DNA of 64,000 nt from Rubrivivax sp. Its GTDB lineage: Bacteria > Pseudomonadota > Gammaproteobacteria > Burkholderiales > Burkholderiaceae_C. The stretch lies in the NCBI GenBank assembly GCA_004210455.1, contig SEFA01000011.1:34433-98432 (forward strand), read 5' to 3'. The notes below the pieces were generated by a model that saw nothing but the letters and a program-made list of their open reading frames with translations, did no database searches and had not been told where the DNA came from. The position numbers and the translations under genes are program-made. Below, piece after piece: positions 1 through 7,556 of this stretch (positions are counted from its first letter, which is position 1; each line of letters opens with the position of its first letter).

Positions 1-321
1 ATGGTCGCCCAGCATGAGAGCGGATCGGTCGTCGCCTTCGCGCTGACCTTCACCAATTTCTCGACCTTCCTCGGCAAGCCGGGGATGTACCTGGAAGACC
101 TGTACGTGCAGCCCGCGCATCGCGGCGCGGGACTGGGCAAGCGCATGCTCACGCGCCTGGCACAGATCGCGATCGAGCGCGACTACGGCCGCTTCGAATG
201 GTGCGTGCTCGACTGGAACGAGAACGCCATCCGCTTCTACGAGAAGATGGGCGCGACGATCATGCCGGACTGGCGCTTGTGCCGTCTCGCCGGCGACTCG
301 CTCGCGCGATTCAAGGGCTGA
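1..321 (+). CDS. GNAT-family N-acetyltransferase, 5' end missing
   Basis: C-terminal two thirds of a GNAT acetyltransferase, which would transfer acetyl from acetyl-CoA to a small amine. The acetyl-CoA-binding region is clear: EDLYVQPAHRGAGLGKRML matches the R/Q-x-x-G-x-G/A loop, followed by a hydrophobic helix and a closing NENAIRFYEKMGA segment typical of diamine or spermidine-type acetyltransferases. Such proteins are usually about 150-165 residues and only 106 codons are present, so the first 50 or so residues, which help form the substrate site, lie left of the window. The ATG at base 1 is therefore probably internal. It converges with the MOSC gene, 34 bases apart. The substrate cannot be told from what is visible. 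Confidence 0.85.
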   Translation: MVAQHESGSVVAFALTFTNFSTFLGKPGMYLEDLYVQPAHRGAGLGKRMLTRLAQIAIERDYGRFEWCVLDWNENAIRFYEKMGATIMPDWRLCRLAGDSLARFKG

Positions 322-332
322 GGAAGCGCAGG

Positions 333-367
333 CGCCAGCCGCCAGCCGCCAGCCGCTAGCCGCCAGC
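333..367. repeat. 7-bp tandem repeat between convergent genes
   Basis: Five consecutive 7-bp units CGCCAGC lie between the acetyltransferase and MOSC genes; the fourth unit reads CGCTAGC. On the minus strand that single C-to-T difference forms the TAG stop codon of the MOSC gene, so the repeat encodes the end of that protein and unit changes would alter its C-terminus. Confidence 0.8.
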
Positions 368-1186
368 CGCAGGTGGCATAGCCTTGGGCATCGTCGAGCC
401 AGAGGAGCGGATCACCTGGTCCAGGTGCGCGGCCACATCGAACAGTTCAGCCCCTTCCCACGACGAGGATCTGTTGGGGGGCAGACCGCTCTGCGCACGA
501 CTCGCGATGTCGGACGGCAGCGTGGACAGAAGCCTCGGAAAGGCGCGGCAGTAGCCGGTGGCGACGCCGGCGAACTCGGCCAGTTGGCGATAGGAAATGC
601 AGCAATCCGGCGGCACCGCGTGCAGGACGCGAATCACGCGCGCCTGCCATTTTTCGCTCATCGCGGGGATGGCTGATCGCGCGTACCGCATCTGATCGCC
701 CCGTGTGAGGGTGCCTCCGCGCACAACGCGCGCCAGAACGCCTCGACTCGATCCCATGGACCGAAGCAGCCCGGGACTGCGTCTTTCCAGCAGGCTGCAA
801 GGCTCGCACTGGAACGTGAGCCACAGCACGACGTCTGGTCCGATGGCAAGGAGATCACCGGAATTCAAGTCGTCGGTCGGGACGTCCACCAGCAGGTTTT
901 CCCTCAGCGTATTGCTTGGAAGGTTCAACCGCTCATAGGCCGGCTGACCTGCGATCAGCAACTGTCGAGGGGAGCGTGGCGACGCATGCCGATCTCCAAC
1001 AGCGCCGAGGTGCTTGATCAGTTGGAGCGAGGACTGCGGGCGCGCGCAGGGATCCCTGGGGCCGCGGAAAAAAAGTCCCGTGACCTTGCCGATCGTCTGC
1101 CAGTGCGCATCGCCGGGTTGTCCTTTCGACCCGCCGACACCAAGCTCGTGGCAGGACTGGGGACCATCCAATGAGGGCTTGCGCAT
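356..1186 (-). CDS. MOSC-domain protein with C-terminal MGMT-like winged helix
   Basis: A 276-residue protein of two parts. Residues about 33-170 fit a MOSC domain (the fold of MOCS3-type sulfur carriers and of proteins such as YiiM): GAVGDRH near 61-67, a RQLLI strand, LRENLLVD at 94-101, and the conserved cysteine in CEPCSLLE at about 130, the likely sulfur or metal ligand. Residues about 176-225 resemble the DNA-binding domain of O6-alkylguanine methyltransferase (VLHAVPPDCCISYRQLAEFAG), but the active PCHR motif is absent, so no alkyl transfer is expected. The start is the ATG at 1186 rather than the TTG before it. The gene lies 9 bases after the ArsC-family gene on the same strand, probably as one transcript. 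The MOSC call is fairly secure; the second domain is inferred from pattern. Confidence 0.65.
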   Translation of the reverse strand: MRKPSLDGPQSCHELGVGGSKGQPGDAHWQTIGKVTGLFFRGPRDPCARPQSSLQLIKHLGAVGDRHASPRSPRQLLIAGQPAYERLNLPSNTLRENLLVDVPTDDLNSGDLLAIGPDVVLWLTFQCEPCSLLERRSPGLLRSMGSSRGVLARVVRGGTLTRGDQMRYARSAIPAMSEKWQARVIRVLHAVPPDCCISYRQLAEFAGVATGYCRAFPRLLSTLPSDIASRAQSGLPPNRSSSWEGAELFDVAAHLDQVIRSSGSTMPKAMPPAAGG

Positions 1187-1195
1187 CAACCCACT

Positions 1196-1561
1196 TCAAC
1201 CGAGGTCAACCTGCTTCAACCAGTCGTTCAGCAACGCCGGCGGACGCGCGATCAACGCGCGGTCGCCTTGCACGACGATCGCCCGCTGCAGCAGCTTCGG
1301 GCGGTCCGCGACGGCCTGCAGCAGCTGGGTGTCGGTCAACGAGTCGTCCGCCAGATTCAGCTCGCGATAGTCGTCCTCGTTGTCGCGCACCATCGCGCGC
1401 ACCGGCGTGCCGAGTTGCCGGTGCAGCGTCTGCAGTTCGGGCAGCGTCAGCGGCGTCTCCAGGTATTCGACGACCTCGGGATGGAAGCCGCGGGACTCCA
1501 GCAGCGCGAGCGCCTCGCGCGACTTGGAGCAGCGGGGGTTGTGCAGGATCTTGAGGGCCAT
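1196..1561 (-). CDS. ArsC-family arsenate reductase (glutaredoxin type)
   Basis: A 121-residue thioredoxin-fold protein of the ArsC/Spx family. It begins MALKILHNPRCSKSRE, placing the single catalytic cysteine at residue 11 in the usual HNPRCSKSR loop. The C-terminal LLQRAIVV and RPP segments match glutaredoxin-coupled arsenate reductases (ArsC, YfgD/ArsC2), which reduce As(V) to As(III). The upstream extension of the open frame lacks family similarity, so the start is set at 1561. No arsR, arsB or acr3 gene is nearby, so this may be a housekeeping paralogue rather than part of an ars resistance operon. It is divergent from the acyl-CoA synthetase, with a 187-base gap. Confidence 0.85.
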   Translation of the reverse strand: MALKILHNPRCSKSREALALLESRGFHPEVVEYLETPLTLPELQTLHRQLGTPVRAMVRDNEDDYRELNLADDSLTDTQLLQAVADRPKLLQRAIVVQGDRALIARPPALLNDWLKQVDLG

Positions 1562-1748
1562 GCGGACCAGTGTAGGAGCCACGATCCGGATATCGATATG
1601 CGGATCGCCCGACGCTTGCCCATGCACCTCCCGCGGGCATCTGGGTTCCCGCCAGGCACCGACCTGGCGCTACGGGCTTTCCATGAAGACCGCCCCTTAC
1701 CCGGTCGATAGCATCCACGCTCTTGTGCCAGACCAGGATGGAGACACG

Positions 1749-3524
1749 ATGACCGGGAAGTCCGGCAAGACCGTCAAGGACGCGAGTCCGGCCGACGGCA
1801 TCACCGTGCCCACCGCGGCGACCCGCGCCGCGCCCGACGCCTACGCGCTGATCCATGGTGCCTTCCGCTGGCAGGTGCCTGAGCGCCTCGCGATCGCCGA
1901 GCTCTGCTGCGGCCGCTGGGCCCGCGAGACGCCCGACGCGCCCGCCGTCTTCTTCGACAGCGACAGCGGCTGTCGCGCCCAGTATTCCTTCGGCCAGCTG
2001 CAGCGCGCGGCCAACCGCCTGTCCAACGCGCTCAAGCGTCAGGGCGTCGAGGCCGGCGATCGCGTGGCGATCGTGCTGCCGCAGCGCTTCGAGACCGCCG
2101 TCGCGCACATCGCGATCAACCAGCTCGGCGCGGTCGCGATGCCGCTGTCGATGCTCTTCGGGCCCGACGCGCTCGAGTACCGTCTCAAGGACAGCGAGGC
2201 CAAGGTCGCGATCGTCGAAGGCGGGGCGCTCGACGCGCTGCGCGCCGTGCGCGCGACCTGTCCGTCGCTGCTTCACGTGCTGGTGGTCGGCGAGTCCGAT
2301 GCCCACGCGGGCGAGGCCGCCTGGATGGCCGCGCTGCAGGCAGAGGACGCGCGCTTCGCCTCGCGCGACAACGCGGCCGAAGACCCCGCGATCCTGATCT
2401 ACACGAGCGGCACGACCGGCGCGCCCAAGGGCGCCCTGCTGCCGCAGCGCGCGCTGCTGGGCAACCTCACCGGCTTCATCGCCAGCCAGAACTGGTTCGG
2501 CTTCGATCCGCACGATCCTTCCGTGCGCAGCGACGCCGTGTTCTGGAGCCCCGCCGACTGGGCCTGGACCGGCGGACTCATGGACGCGTTGCTGCCGTCG
2601 CTGTGCTTCGGCCGGCCCATCCTCGGCTACCAGGGACGCTTCTCGCCGGAGAAGGCCTTCGAGCTGATGCAGCACTATCGTGTGAGCCACACCTTCCTGT
2701 TCCCGACCGCGCTGAAGGCGATGATGAAGGCCGTGCCCCATCCCGCCGAGCGCTACACGCTGCACCTGCAGGCCGTGATGAGCGCCGGGGAAGCCGTCGG
2801 CGATGCCGTGTTCGATTGGGGCAAGCGCGAACTCGGCGTGACGATCAACGAGATGTTCGGACAGACCGAGATCAACTACGTCGTCGGGAATTGCGCGCGG
2901 CTGTGGCCGGCTAAGCCGGGCAGCATGGGGCGCGCCTATCCGGGTCACCGCGTCGCGGTGATCGATGAGGAGGGGCAGGTCTGTCCGCCCGGACAGATCG
3001 GCGAACTGGCCGTGCATCGCCGCGACGCGCACGGCACGCCGGATCCGATCTTCTTCCTCGGCTACTGGCGCAACGAGGCGGCGACCGCCGCGAAGTTCAC
3101 CGGGGATCCGGCGGACAGCTGGTGCCGCACCGGCGACCTCGCGCGCACCGATGAGGACGGCTATCTCTGGTACCAGGGCCGCGCCGATGACCAGTTCAAG
3201 GTCGCGGGGTATCGCATCGGTCCGGGGGAGATCGAGAACTGTCTGGTGCGCCACGATGCCGTCGCCAATGCGGCGGTCGTACCCAAACCCGATGTCGAGC
3301 GCGGCGCGCTGGTGAAGGCCTTCGTCGTGCTGGCGCCGGGCCGGCAGCCGTCGGCGGCGTTGACCGCGGAGCTGCAGGACTTCGTCAAGCAGCGGCTCGC
3401 GCCCTACGAGTACCCGAAGGAGATCGAGTTCCTCGACGCGCTGCCGATGACGACCACGGGTAAGGTGCAACGGCGCGTGCTGCGGCAGCTGGAAGCGGAC
3501 CGGGCGGCGGGAATCGCCGTCTGA
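1749..3524 (+). CDS. AMP-forming acyl-CoA synthetase (medium-chain ACSM type)
   Basis: A 591-residue ANL-superfamily enzyme that activates a carboxylic acid to acyl-AMP and then acyl-CoA. Motifs occur in order: the P-loop YTSGTTGAPKGA, the adenine-binding EMFGQTEINY, the hinge region TGDLARTDEDGYLWYQGR with DDQFKVAGYRIGPGEIE, and the C-terminal catalytic lysine in TTTGKVQRR. Length and the Q-T-E-I-N signature fit the medium-chain acyl-CoA synthetase branch rather than acetyl-CoA synthetase. The start at 1749 follows a GGAG ribosome-binding site by about 7 bases; the longer open frame overlaps arsC and is unlikely to be translated. Substrate chain length is not readable from sequence. It is transcribed alone and followed by a palindromic repeat cluster. 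Confidence 0.9.
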   Translation: MTGKSGKTVKDASPADGITVPTAATRAAPDAYALIHGAFRWQVPERLAIAELCCGRWARETPDAPAVFFDSDSGCRAQYSFGQLQRAANRLSNALKRQGVEAGDRVAIVLPQRFETAVAHIAINQLGAVAMPLSMLFGPDALEYRLKDSEAKVAIVEGGALDALRAVRATCPSLLHVLVVGESDAHAGEAAWMAALQAEDARFASRDNAAEDPAILIYTSGTTGAPKGALLPQRALLGNLTGFIASQNWFGFDPHDPSVRSDAVFWSPADWAWTGGLMDALLPSLCFGRPILGYQGRFSPEKAFELMQHYRVSHTFLFPTALKAMMKAVPHPAERYTLHLQAVMSAGEAVGDAVFDWGKRELGVTINEMFGQTEINYVVGNCARLWPAKPGSMGRAYPGHRVAVIDEEGQVCPPGQIGELAVHRRDAHGTPDPIFFLGYWRNEAATAAKFTGDPADSWCRTGDLARTDEDGYLWYQGRADDQFKVAGYRIGPGEIENCLVRHDAVANAAVVPKPDVERGALVKAFVVLAPGRQPSAALTAELQDFVKQRLAPYEYPKEIEFLDALPMTTTGKVQRRVLRQLEADRAAGIAV

Positions 3525-3543
3525 TCCGTTGACTGCCCCGGCC

Positions 3544-3652
3544 GCTGGCCCTCACCCCCCGCCCTCTCCCGAGGTGCGGGAGAGGGAGCCGCGAAAGGCT
3601 CAGACATTACTCCCTCTCCCGCTTGCGGGAGAGGGCAGGGGTGAGGGCCAGC
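3544..3652. repeat. REP-type palindrome pair
   Basis: Two imperfect hairpins, CCCTCTCCCG-aggtg-CGGGAGAGGG (3562-3586) and CCCTCTCCCGC-tt-GCGGGAGAGGG (3612-3635), are enclosed by a perfect 15-bp inverted repeat GCTGGCCCTCACCCC at 3544-3558 and 3638-3652. The same core recurs near 7.4 and 38.1 kb, with a lone arm at 54.1 kb. The layout is that of a REP doublet (BIME) in a convergent intergenic space, where it may also stop transcription. Confidence 0.85.
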
Positions 3653-3689
3653 AGCCTCACGCATGAACCAGCAGCCCGGCGGCGTTCGC

Positions 3690-4577
3690 TCAACTCGCGC
3701 GCGGGTTGCGCAGCTTGACGTAGAGCTTGGTGTTGGCGCCCGGCTGCGGTTGCAGCAGCGCCGCGTCGGGCCATTGCTCCTGGCCGGTCAGCACCGTGCA
3801 GGCGCGCGACGGCTTCCCCTTGGGCGTCTCCGGCTCGCGCTGCTGGGCTTCGGAAGGCAGGGGCAGGCGCAGGTGCTGGCCGCCCTCCGTCCAGTCGAGG
3901 TTCCACTGCGGCTGGTCGCTGCACACGATGACGCCGTCGATCTGCGGGAACATCCAGCGCACGTACCAGGGCAGCAGCTCGGTGCGCAGCCGCTGCCCGA
4001 CCGACACGATGCGGCGCACCGTGGCCATGTCCAGCATCTCCGGCGGCGTCGCGAGGTCGATGCTCAGCCGAACGCCCAGGTCGCCCTTGGGGACGTTGGT
4101 GCCGAAGTCCATGTCCTTGACCCGCTGCTCGGAAAAGGTCGGCAGGTCGAAGCGGCCCTTGTCGTCGACCGGGATCGGGATGTAGTCGTCGTCGCTCATC
4201 AGCGCGAGCTTGGTGCCCGCCGGCGGCGGCTTGGTATTGTCCTTCGCATCGGTCAGCACGAAGCGGCTCACGAACAGGCCTTCTCCTTCGGTCCTCAACT
4301 TCGACAGCAGCTCGTTGAGCCGCTTGTAGGGGAAGGAGGCGCCGCGCTTCATGTCGCTCTGCACGGTGGGCAGGGCCGTGGCGCCAGCGGCAGACGACGT
4401 GCTGGCCGCAGGAGCAGCTTCCGCCGATGAAGCGGAGGCTGAGCCTGGCTCGACCATGGTTGCCGCGGCGGCAGGATCGCACGCGACAAGGGCGGCGGAC
4501 GCCGCGAGCGCCACCAGCGCGATGAGCGCGCCACGCGGAACGCGCCAGGTCGTGCGGATGATCTGTTGAGGCTTCAC
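3690..4577 (-). CDS. putative lipoprotein of unknown function
   Basis: A 295-residue protein with no family I recognise. The start is a GTG at 4577 preceded by GGGAGAG. The N-terminus has basic residues, a hydrophobic stretch (residues about 17-30) and the lipobox LVAC, so it should be exported and lipidated. A low-complexity Ala/Ser linker follows, then a folded region of about 230 residues containing KRLNELLSKLRTEGEGLFVSRFVL and a later WYVRWMFPQIDGVIVCSD. It is the last gene of a possible operon with a TonB-like single-pass protein, an XRE regulator and a DUF2975 membrane protein, all on this strand. A periplasmic role at the inner or outer membrane is inferred only from the signal. Confidence 0.6.
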   Translation of the reverse strand: MKPQQIIRTTWRVPRGALIALVALAASAALVACDPAAAATMVEPGSASASSAEAAPAASTSSAAGATALPTVQSDMKRGASFPYKRLNELLSKLRTEGEGLFVSRFVLTDAKDNTKPPPAGTKLALMSDDDYIPIPVDDKGRFDLPTFSEQRVKDMDFGTNVPKGDLGVRLSIDLATPPEMLDMATVRRIVSVGQRLRTELLPWYVRWMFPQIDGVIVCSDQPQWNLDWTEGGQHLRLPLPSEAQQREPETPKGKPSRACTVLTGQEQWPDAALLQPQPGANTKLYVKLRNPRAS

Positions 4578-4666
4578 TTCGACTCTCTCCCTTTGTCGCG
4601 GATGCGATCTGCGCTGAACGGTGCGCTGTCGGTTTGGGTTGACGACGCGTGTCCCGCGTCGGGGCG

Positions 4667-5332
4667 TCATCGTCTGCACTTGCCCCGGGCCTCGGCGAGC
4701 ACCCAGAACGGCAGACTGAGCAGGCCCGCGCCGGCGCCCGCGAACTCGCCCTTCAGGCAATCGCCGGTGGCGCCCTTCATCATTTCCTTCCCCAACTTCG
4801 TCGATGCGTCGATCTTCTCGGGCGCGAGGCTGGCCTGGTCCATCCGCTCGGCAAGCAGCGGCTGCCCTTGCGTCGATTGGCGGACCGCGTGTTGCGTCGC
4901 GGCGCCGTACATCAGGTCTCGACCGGTCGGACCGGCTGCTGCGGAAGCCGCGGAGGCCGGTGCGGGAGCGGTCACCACGACGGTCGAACGAGGTTCCTCG
5001 CGGGGCGCCTCCGTATCAGGCACGGGAGACCGCCGGATCGGCCTGGGGTCAGGCATTGCGCGACGCGCGATCCGCGGTGGGGGTGAAGTCGGTGCGGGAG
5101 TGGCCTTCGGCAGCGGCGGCAGCTGGATCGTCACCATCCGGATCGACGAGCTGCGCTGATCGCGATGTGATTCCGCCCGGTGCCAGGCGTGCTGCAGCCA
5201 GCCGATCAACGCGACGTGCAGCAGCAGCACCGCGCCGATGGCGAGCGCTCGCGGTCGGAAGCGGCGTGTCGACCCACGACGATCTTGAGGATCGGGCGCA
5301 TCGAACGCATCGAGCGCATCAACCGCTGCCAT
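4667..5332 (-). CDS. single-pass, proline-rich periplasmic protein, unknown function
   Basis: A 221-residue protein with a TonB-like layout: about 30 cytoplasmic residues, one membrane helix (ALAIGAVLLLHVALIGWL, about 29-46), a proline/arginine-rich stretch to about residue 115, and a C-terminal domain with two cysteines (in GDCLKG and GKCRR) that could form a disulfide. The C-terminus lacks the TonB fold signature, so TonB activity is not claimed. Its first 14 bases overlap the end of the XRE gene, pointing to translational coupling. The downstream lipoprotein gene follows after 89 bases. The two may act together at the envelope, but no direct evidence is visible. Confidence 0.6.
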   Translation of the reverse strand: MAAVDALDAFDAPDPQDRRGSTRRFRPRALAIGAVLLLHVALIGWLQHAWHRAESHRDQRSSSIRMVTIQLPPLPKATPAPTSPPPRIARRAMPDPRPIRRSPVPDTEAPREEPRSTVVVTAPAPASAASAAAGPTGRDLMYGAATQHAVRQSTQGQPLLAERMDQASLAPEKIDASTKLGKEMMKGATGDCLKGEFAGAGAGLLSLPFWVLAEARGKCRR

Positions 5333-5561
5333 CGGAGCCTCCGTCCTCGGGTTCGTCGCCGGGCTCCCAGGCGAGCAGGTCGCCCGGCTGGCACTGCAGC
5401 ACCGCGCAGATCCGCGACAGCGTGTCGAAGCGCACGCCGCGCACCTTGCCGGACTTCAGCAGCGAGAGGTTGGCCTCGGTGATGCCGATGGCTTCGGCGA
5501 GCTCCTTCGAGCGCATCTTGCGCTGCGCGAGCATCACATCGAGTCGGACGACGATGGGCAT
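5319..5561 (-). CDS. XRE-family regulator, YozG-like
   Basis: An 80-residue Cro/CI-type DNA-binding protein that is almost entirely helix-turn-helix: VRLDVMLAQRKMRSKELAEA, then GITEANLSLLKSGKVRGVRFDTLSRI and the CQPGDLLAWEP ending typical of the short YozG-like group. Such regulators are commonly encoded directly after a DUF2975 membrane protein, as here (38 bases upstream), and are thought to control that unit. The ATG at 5561 is the only start giving family length; the longer frame is not credible. It shares 14 bases with the next gene. Confidence 0.85.
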   Translation of the reverse strand: MPIVVRLDVMLAQRKMRSKELAEAIGITEANLSLLKSGKVRGVRFDTLSRICAVLQCQPGDLLAWEPGDEPEDGGSDGSG

Positions 5562-5599
5562 GGCGGGGGGGCGTTGTGGGGGTCGGAAGGCCGGTCCGT

Positions 5600-6151
5600 T
5601 CAGACGAACTCGGCGTTCTCCTGCGCCATGCGCTGGGCCTCGTGCATCACCATCGCCATCGCGATCAGCACCAGGCCCAGCAGCAGCACGACGTAGTGCT
5701 GGCTGCCCAGGTGCACCGACAGCATCCGCTGCCCGGGCGGGTTGCCCATGGTCAGCGCGAGGATGGACGCCGTGTCCGTCAGCGGCATGACGAGCGCCAT
5801 CGCCGTCACCGACTGGCCCAGGCGCCGCAGGTGGCGCGTCGCGCCGTCGGTGAAGACCTCGCCGCGCAGATAGGCGCCGAAGAGCCGCCACAGGCACAGC
5901 AGCGCGAAGAGCGTCAGCAGCGCCTGCGGCAGGTTCACCGCCAGGCCCCAGGCGCGAGAGACGGCGTCGAATTGCATGGCGCAGTCCAGGCACCATTCCT
6001 TGCGCGCGGTGCGCTCGACCAGGCCGCGGTTGGTCCAGAACGTCGCGTGGAAACCCACCACCACCGCCATCGCGATCAGCGCCATCGCCCGCACGCAGTG
6101 GGCAATCCAGCGGATGCGCCGTAGGCCGGCAGGGAAAGTCGTGTCGCTCAT
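5600..6151 (-). CDS. DUF2975 integral membrane protein
   Basis: A 183-residue protein with four predicted membrane helices: ALIAMAVVVGFHATFW, LTLFALLCLWRLFGAYL, SVTAMALVMPLTDTASIL and YVVLLLGLVLIAMAMVM. The loop GEVFTDGATRHLRRLGQS matches the conserved F-t-x-x-n-x-x-x-L-R-x-x-G segment of DUF2975. These proteins pair with a short XRE regulator, present immediately downstream, and their biochemical role is unknown. The start is the ATG at 6151; the upstream extension has no family features. An A/T-rich stretch just ahead (6168-6205) is the probable promoter for the four-gene cluster. Confidence 0.85.
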   Translation of the reverse strand: MSDTTFPAGLRRIRWIAHCVRAMALIAMAVVVGFHATFWTNRGLVERTARKEWCLDCAMQFDAVSRAWGLAVNLPQALLTLFALLCLWRLFGAYLRGEVFTDGATRHLRRLGQSVTAMALVMPLTDTASILALTMGNPPGQRMLSVHLGSQHYVVLLLGLVLIAMAMVMHEAQRMAQENAEFV

Positions 6152-6329
6152 GGTCTTACCGTGGGGTGGCAAGAAATTACTGTAAAACAATAATTTCTGA
6201 GATGCAATGACGGCGCGTGTAAAGGCGACGCCGGGCGCCCGCGCGGCGATCGCCCAGGCTTGGTCCGCGGGCGCGGCGACGGCGCGCGGGCTCATGCACA
6301 CTGGCCCGCTGCATGTCACGGAGAACAAG

Positions 6330-7388
6330 ATGGAACGCGTCACCCTCGGACAGTCCGACCTCTCGGTCAGCCGCATCGGCCTGGGCACGATGACCTTCGG
6401 CGAACAGGTCGACGAGGCCGGCAGCCAGGCGTTGCTCGATCGCGCGGTGGCCGCCGGCATCACCCTGCTGGACATCGCCGAGATGTACCCGGTGCCCGCC
6501 CGCGCCGACACCTTCGGCCGGACCGAGGAGATCATCGGCCGCTGGTTGAAGGCCCGGCCCGGGATGCGCGAACGCGTCGTCGTGGCGACCAAGGTCGCCG
6601 GGCCCTCGCGCGGCTACGACTGGATCCGCGACGGCAGCAAGGATCTGACCAGCGCGCAGATCGTGCAGGCCTGCGAAGACAGCCTGAAGCGGCTGCAGCT
6701 CGACACGATCGACCTGTTCCAGATCCACTGGCCGGCGCGGCATGTGCCGATGTTCGGCGGGGTCTATTTCGAGCCGGCGAAAGACAACCCGGTCGCTTCC
6801 ATCCAGGAGCAGCTGGAAGCGCTCGGACAGCTGCAGCGCGCCGGGAAGATCCGCCATGTCGGGCTGTCCAACGAGACGGCTTATGGCGTCGCCGAATTCG
6901 TCCATCTGGCCGCGCGGCTCGGCCTGCCGCGCATCGTCAGCGTCCAGAACCCCTACAGCCTCGTGAACCGGATCGTCGAGAACGGCCTGGACGAGGCGCT
7001 GTACCGTCATCAGGTCGGGCTGCTGGCGTATTCGCCGCTGGGCTTCGGTTCGTTGACGGGCAAGTACGACCAGCACGGGTTGACCGACCCCGCCAATCCG
7101 GGGCGGCTCGCGATCTTCGACAGCATGAAGAAGCAGCGCTGGGCGCGGCCGGAGACACTGGCCGCGGCGCGCCGCTACAACGCGCTCGCGGCGGAGCTGG
7201 GGATGACGCCGTCGACGCTGGCGATCGCGTGGGTGCACTCGCGCTGGCAGACGGCGAGCACGCTGATCGGCGTCACGTCGGCGGCGCAGCTGGATGAGAA
7301 CATCGCCGCCATCGGGCGGACCCTCGACGCGGACACGCTGGCCCGCATCGACCGCATCCGCTGGGAGATCCGCGATCCGGCGCAGTGA
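6330..7388 (+). CDS. aldo/keto reductase, Tas-like
   Basis: A 352-residue NADPH-dependent oxidoreductase with a TIM-barrel AKR fold. The catalytic tetrad is visible: Asp and Tyr in LLDIAEMYPVP, Lys in VVVATKVAG, and His in LFQIHWPAR. GLSNETAYGV and LIGVTSAAQLDENI mark the cofactor end of the barrel. The TFGRTEEIIGRWLK segment and length match the E. coli Tas subgroup, which reduces small aldehydes or ketones. The start at 6330 follows GGAGAACAAG. The real substrate is unknown. It stands alone, divergent from the DUF2975 cluster, and is followed by repeats. Confidence 0.9.
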   Translation: MERVTLGQSDLSVSRIGLGTMTFGEQVDEAGSQALLDRAVAAGITLLDIAEMYPVPARADTFGRTEEIIGRWLKARPGMRERVVVATKVAGPSRGYDWIRDGSKDLTSAQIVQACEDSLKRLQLDTIDLFQIHWPARHVPMFGGVYFEPAKDNPVASIQEQLEALGQLQRAGKIRHVGLSNETAYGVAEFVHLAARLGLPRIVSVQNPYSLVNRIVENGLDEALYRHQVGLLAYSPLGFGSLTGKYDQHGLTDPANPGRLAIFDSMKKQRWARPETLAAARRYNALAAELGMTPSTLAIAWVHSRWQTASTLIGVTSAAQLDENIAAIGRTLDADTLARIDRIRWEIRDPAQ

Positions 7389-7398
7389 ACCTCTCTTA

Positions 7399-7494
7399 CT
7401 CCCTCTCCCGCACTGCGGGAGAGGGCGGGGGTGAGGGTCGTCGTACTGCCACCACCCTCACCCCAACCCCTCTCCCGCAGTGCGGGAGAGGGGC
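7399..7494. repeat. REP-type palindrome pair
   Basis: Two near-perfect palindromes, CCCTCTCCCGCA/CTGCGGGAGAGGG (7401-7425) and CCCCTCTCCCGCA/GTGCGGGAGAGGGG (about 7467-7493), flank inward-facing GGTGAGGG and CCCTCACC blocks. It is the same family as the element at 3.5 kb and sits between convergent genes. Confidence 0.85.
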
Positions 7495-7550
7495 CAAGAG
7501 GGCCCAAGAGGGCCCAAGAGGGCCCAAGAGGGTCAACAGGGGTCAAGAGC
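7491..7550. repeat. 10-bp tandem repeat
   Basis: About six 10-bp units, three of them identical (GGCCCAAGAG at 7501-7530) with diverging copies on either side, directly adjoin the REP cluster. No gene reads through them; alkC ends a few bases beyond. Confidence 0.8.
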
Positions 7551-7556
7551 GGGCGC

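Noticed and set aside
1206..3470. 754-codon minus-strand frame across arsC and the acyl-CoA synthetase
   Set aside because: Shadow of the synthetase gene; no domain or ribosome site, compositionally typical of antisense GC-rich frames.
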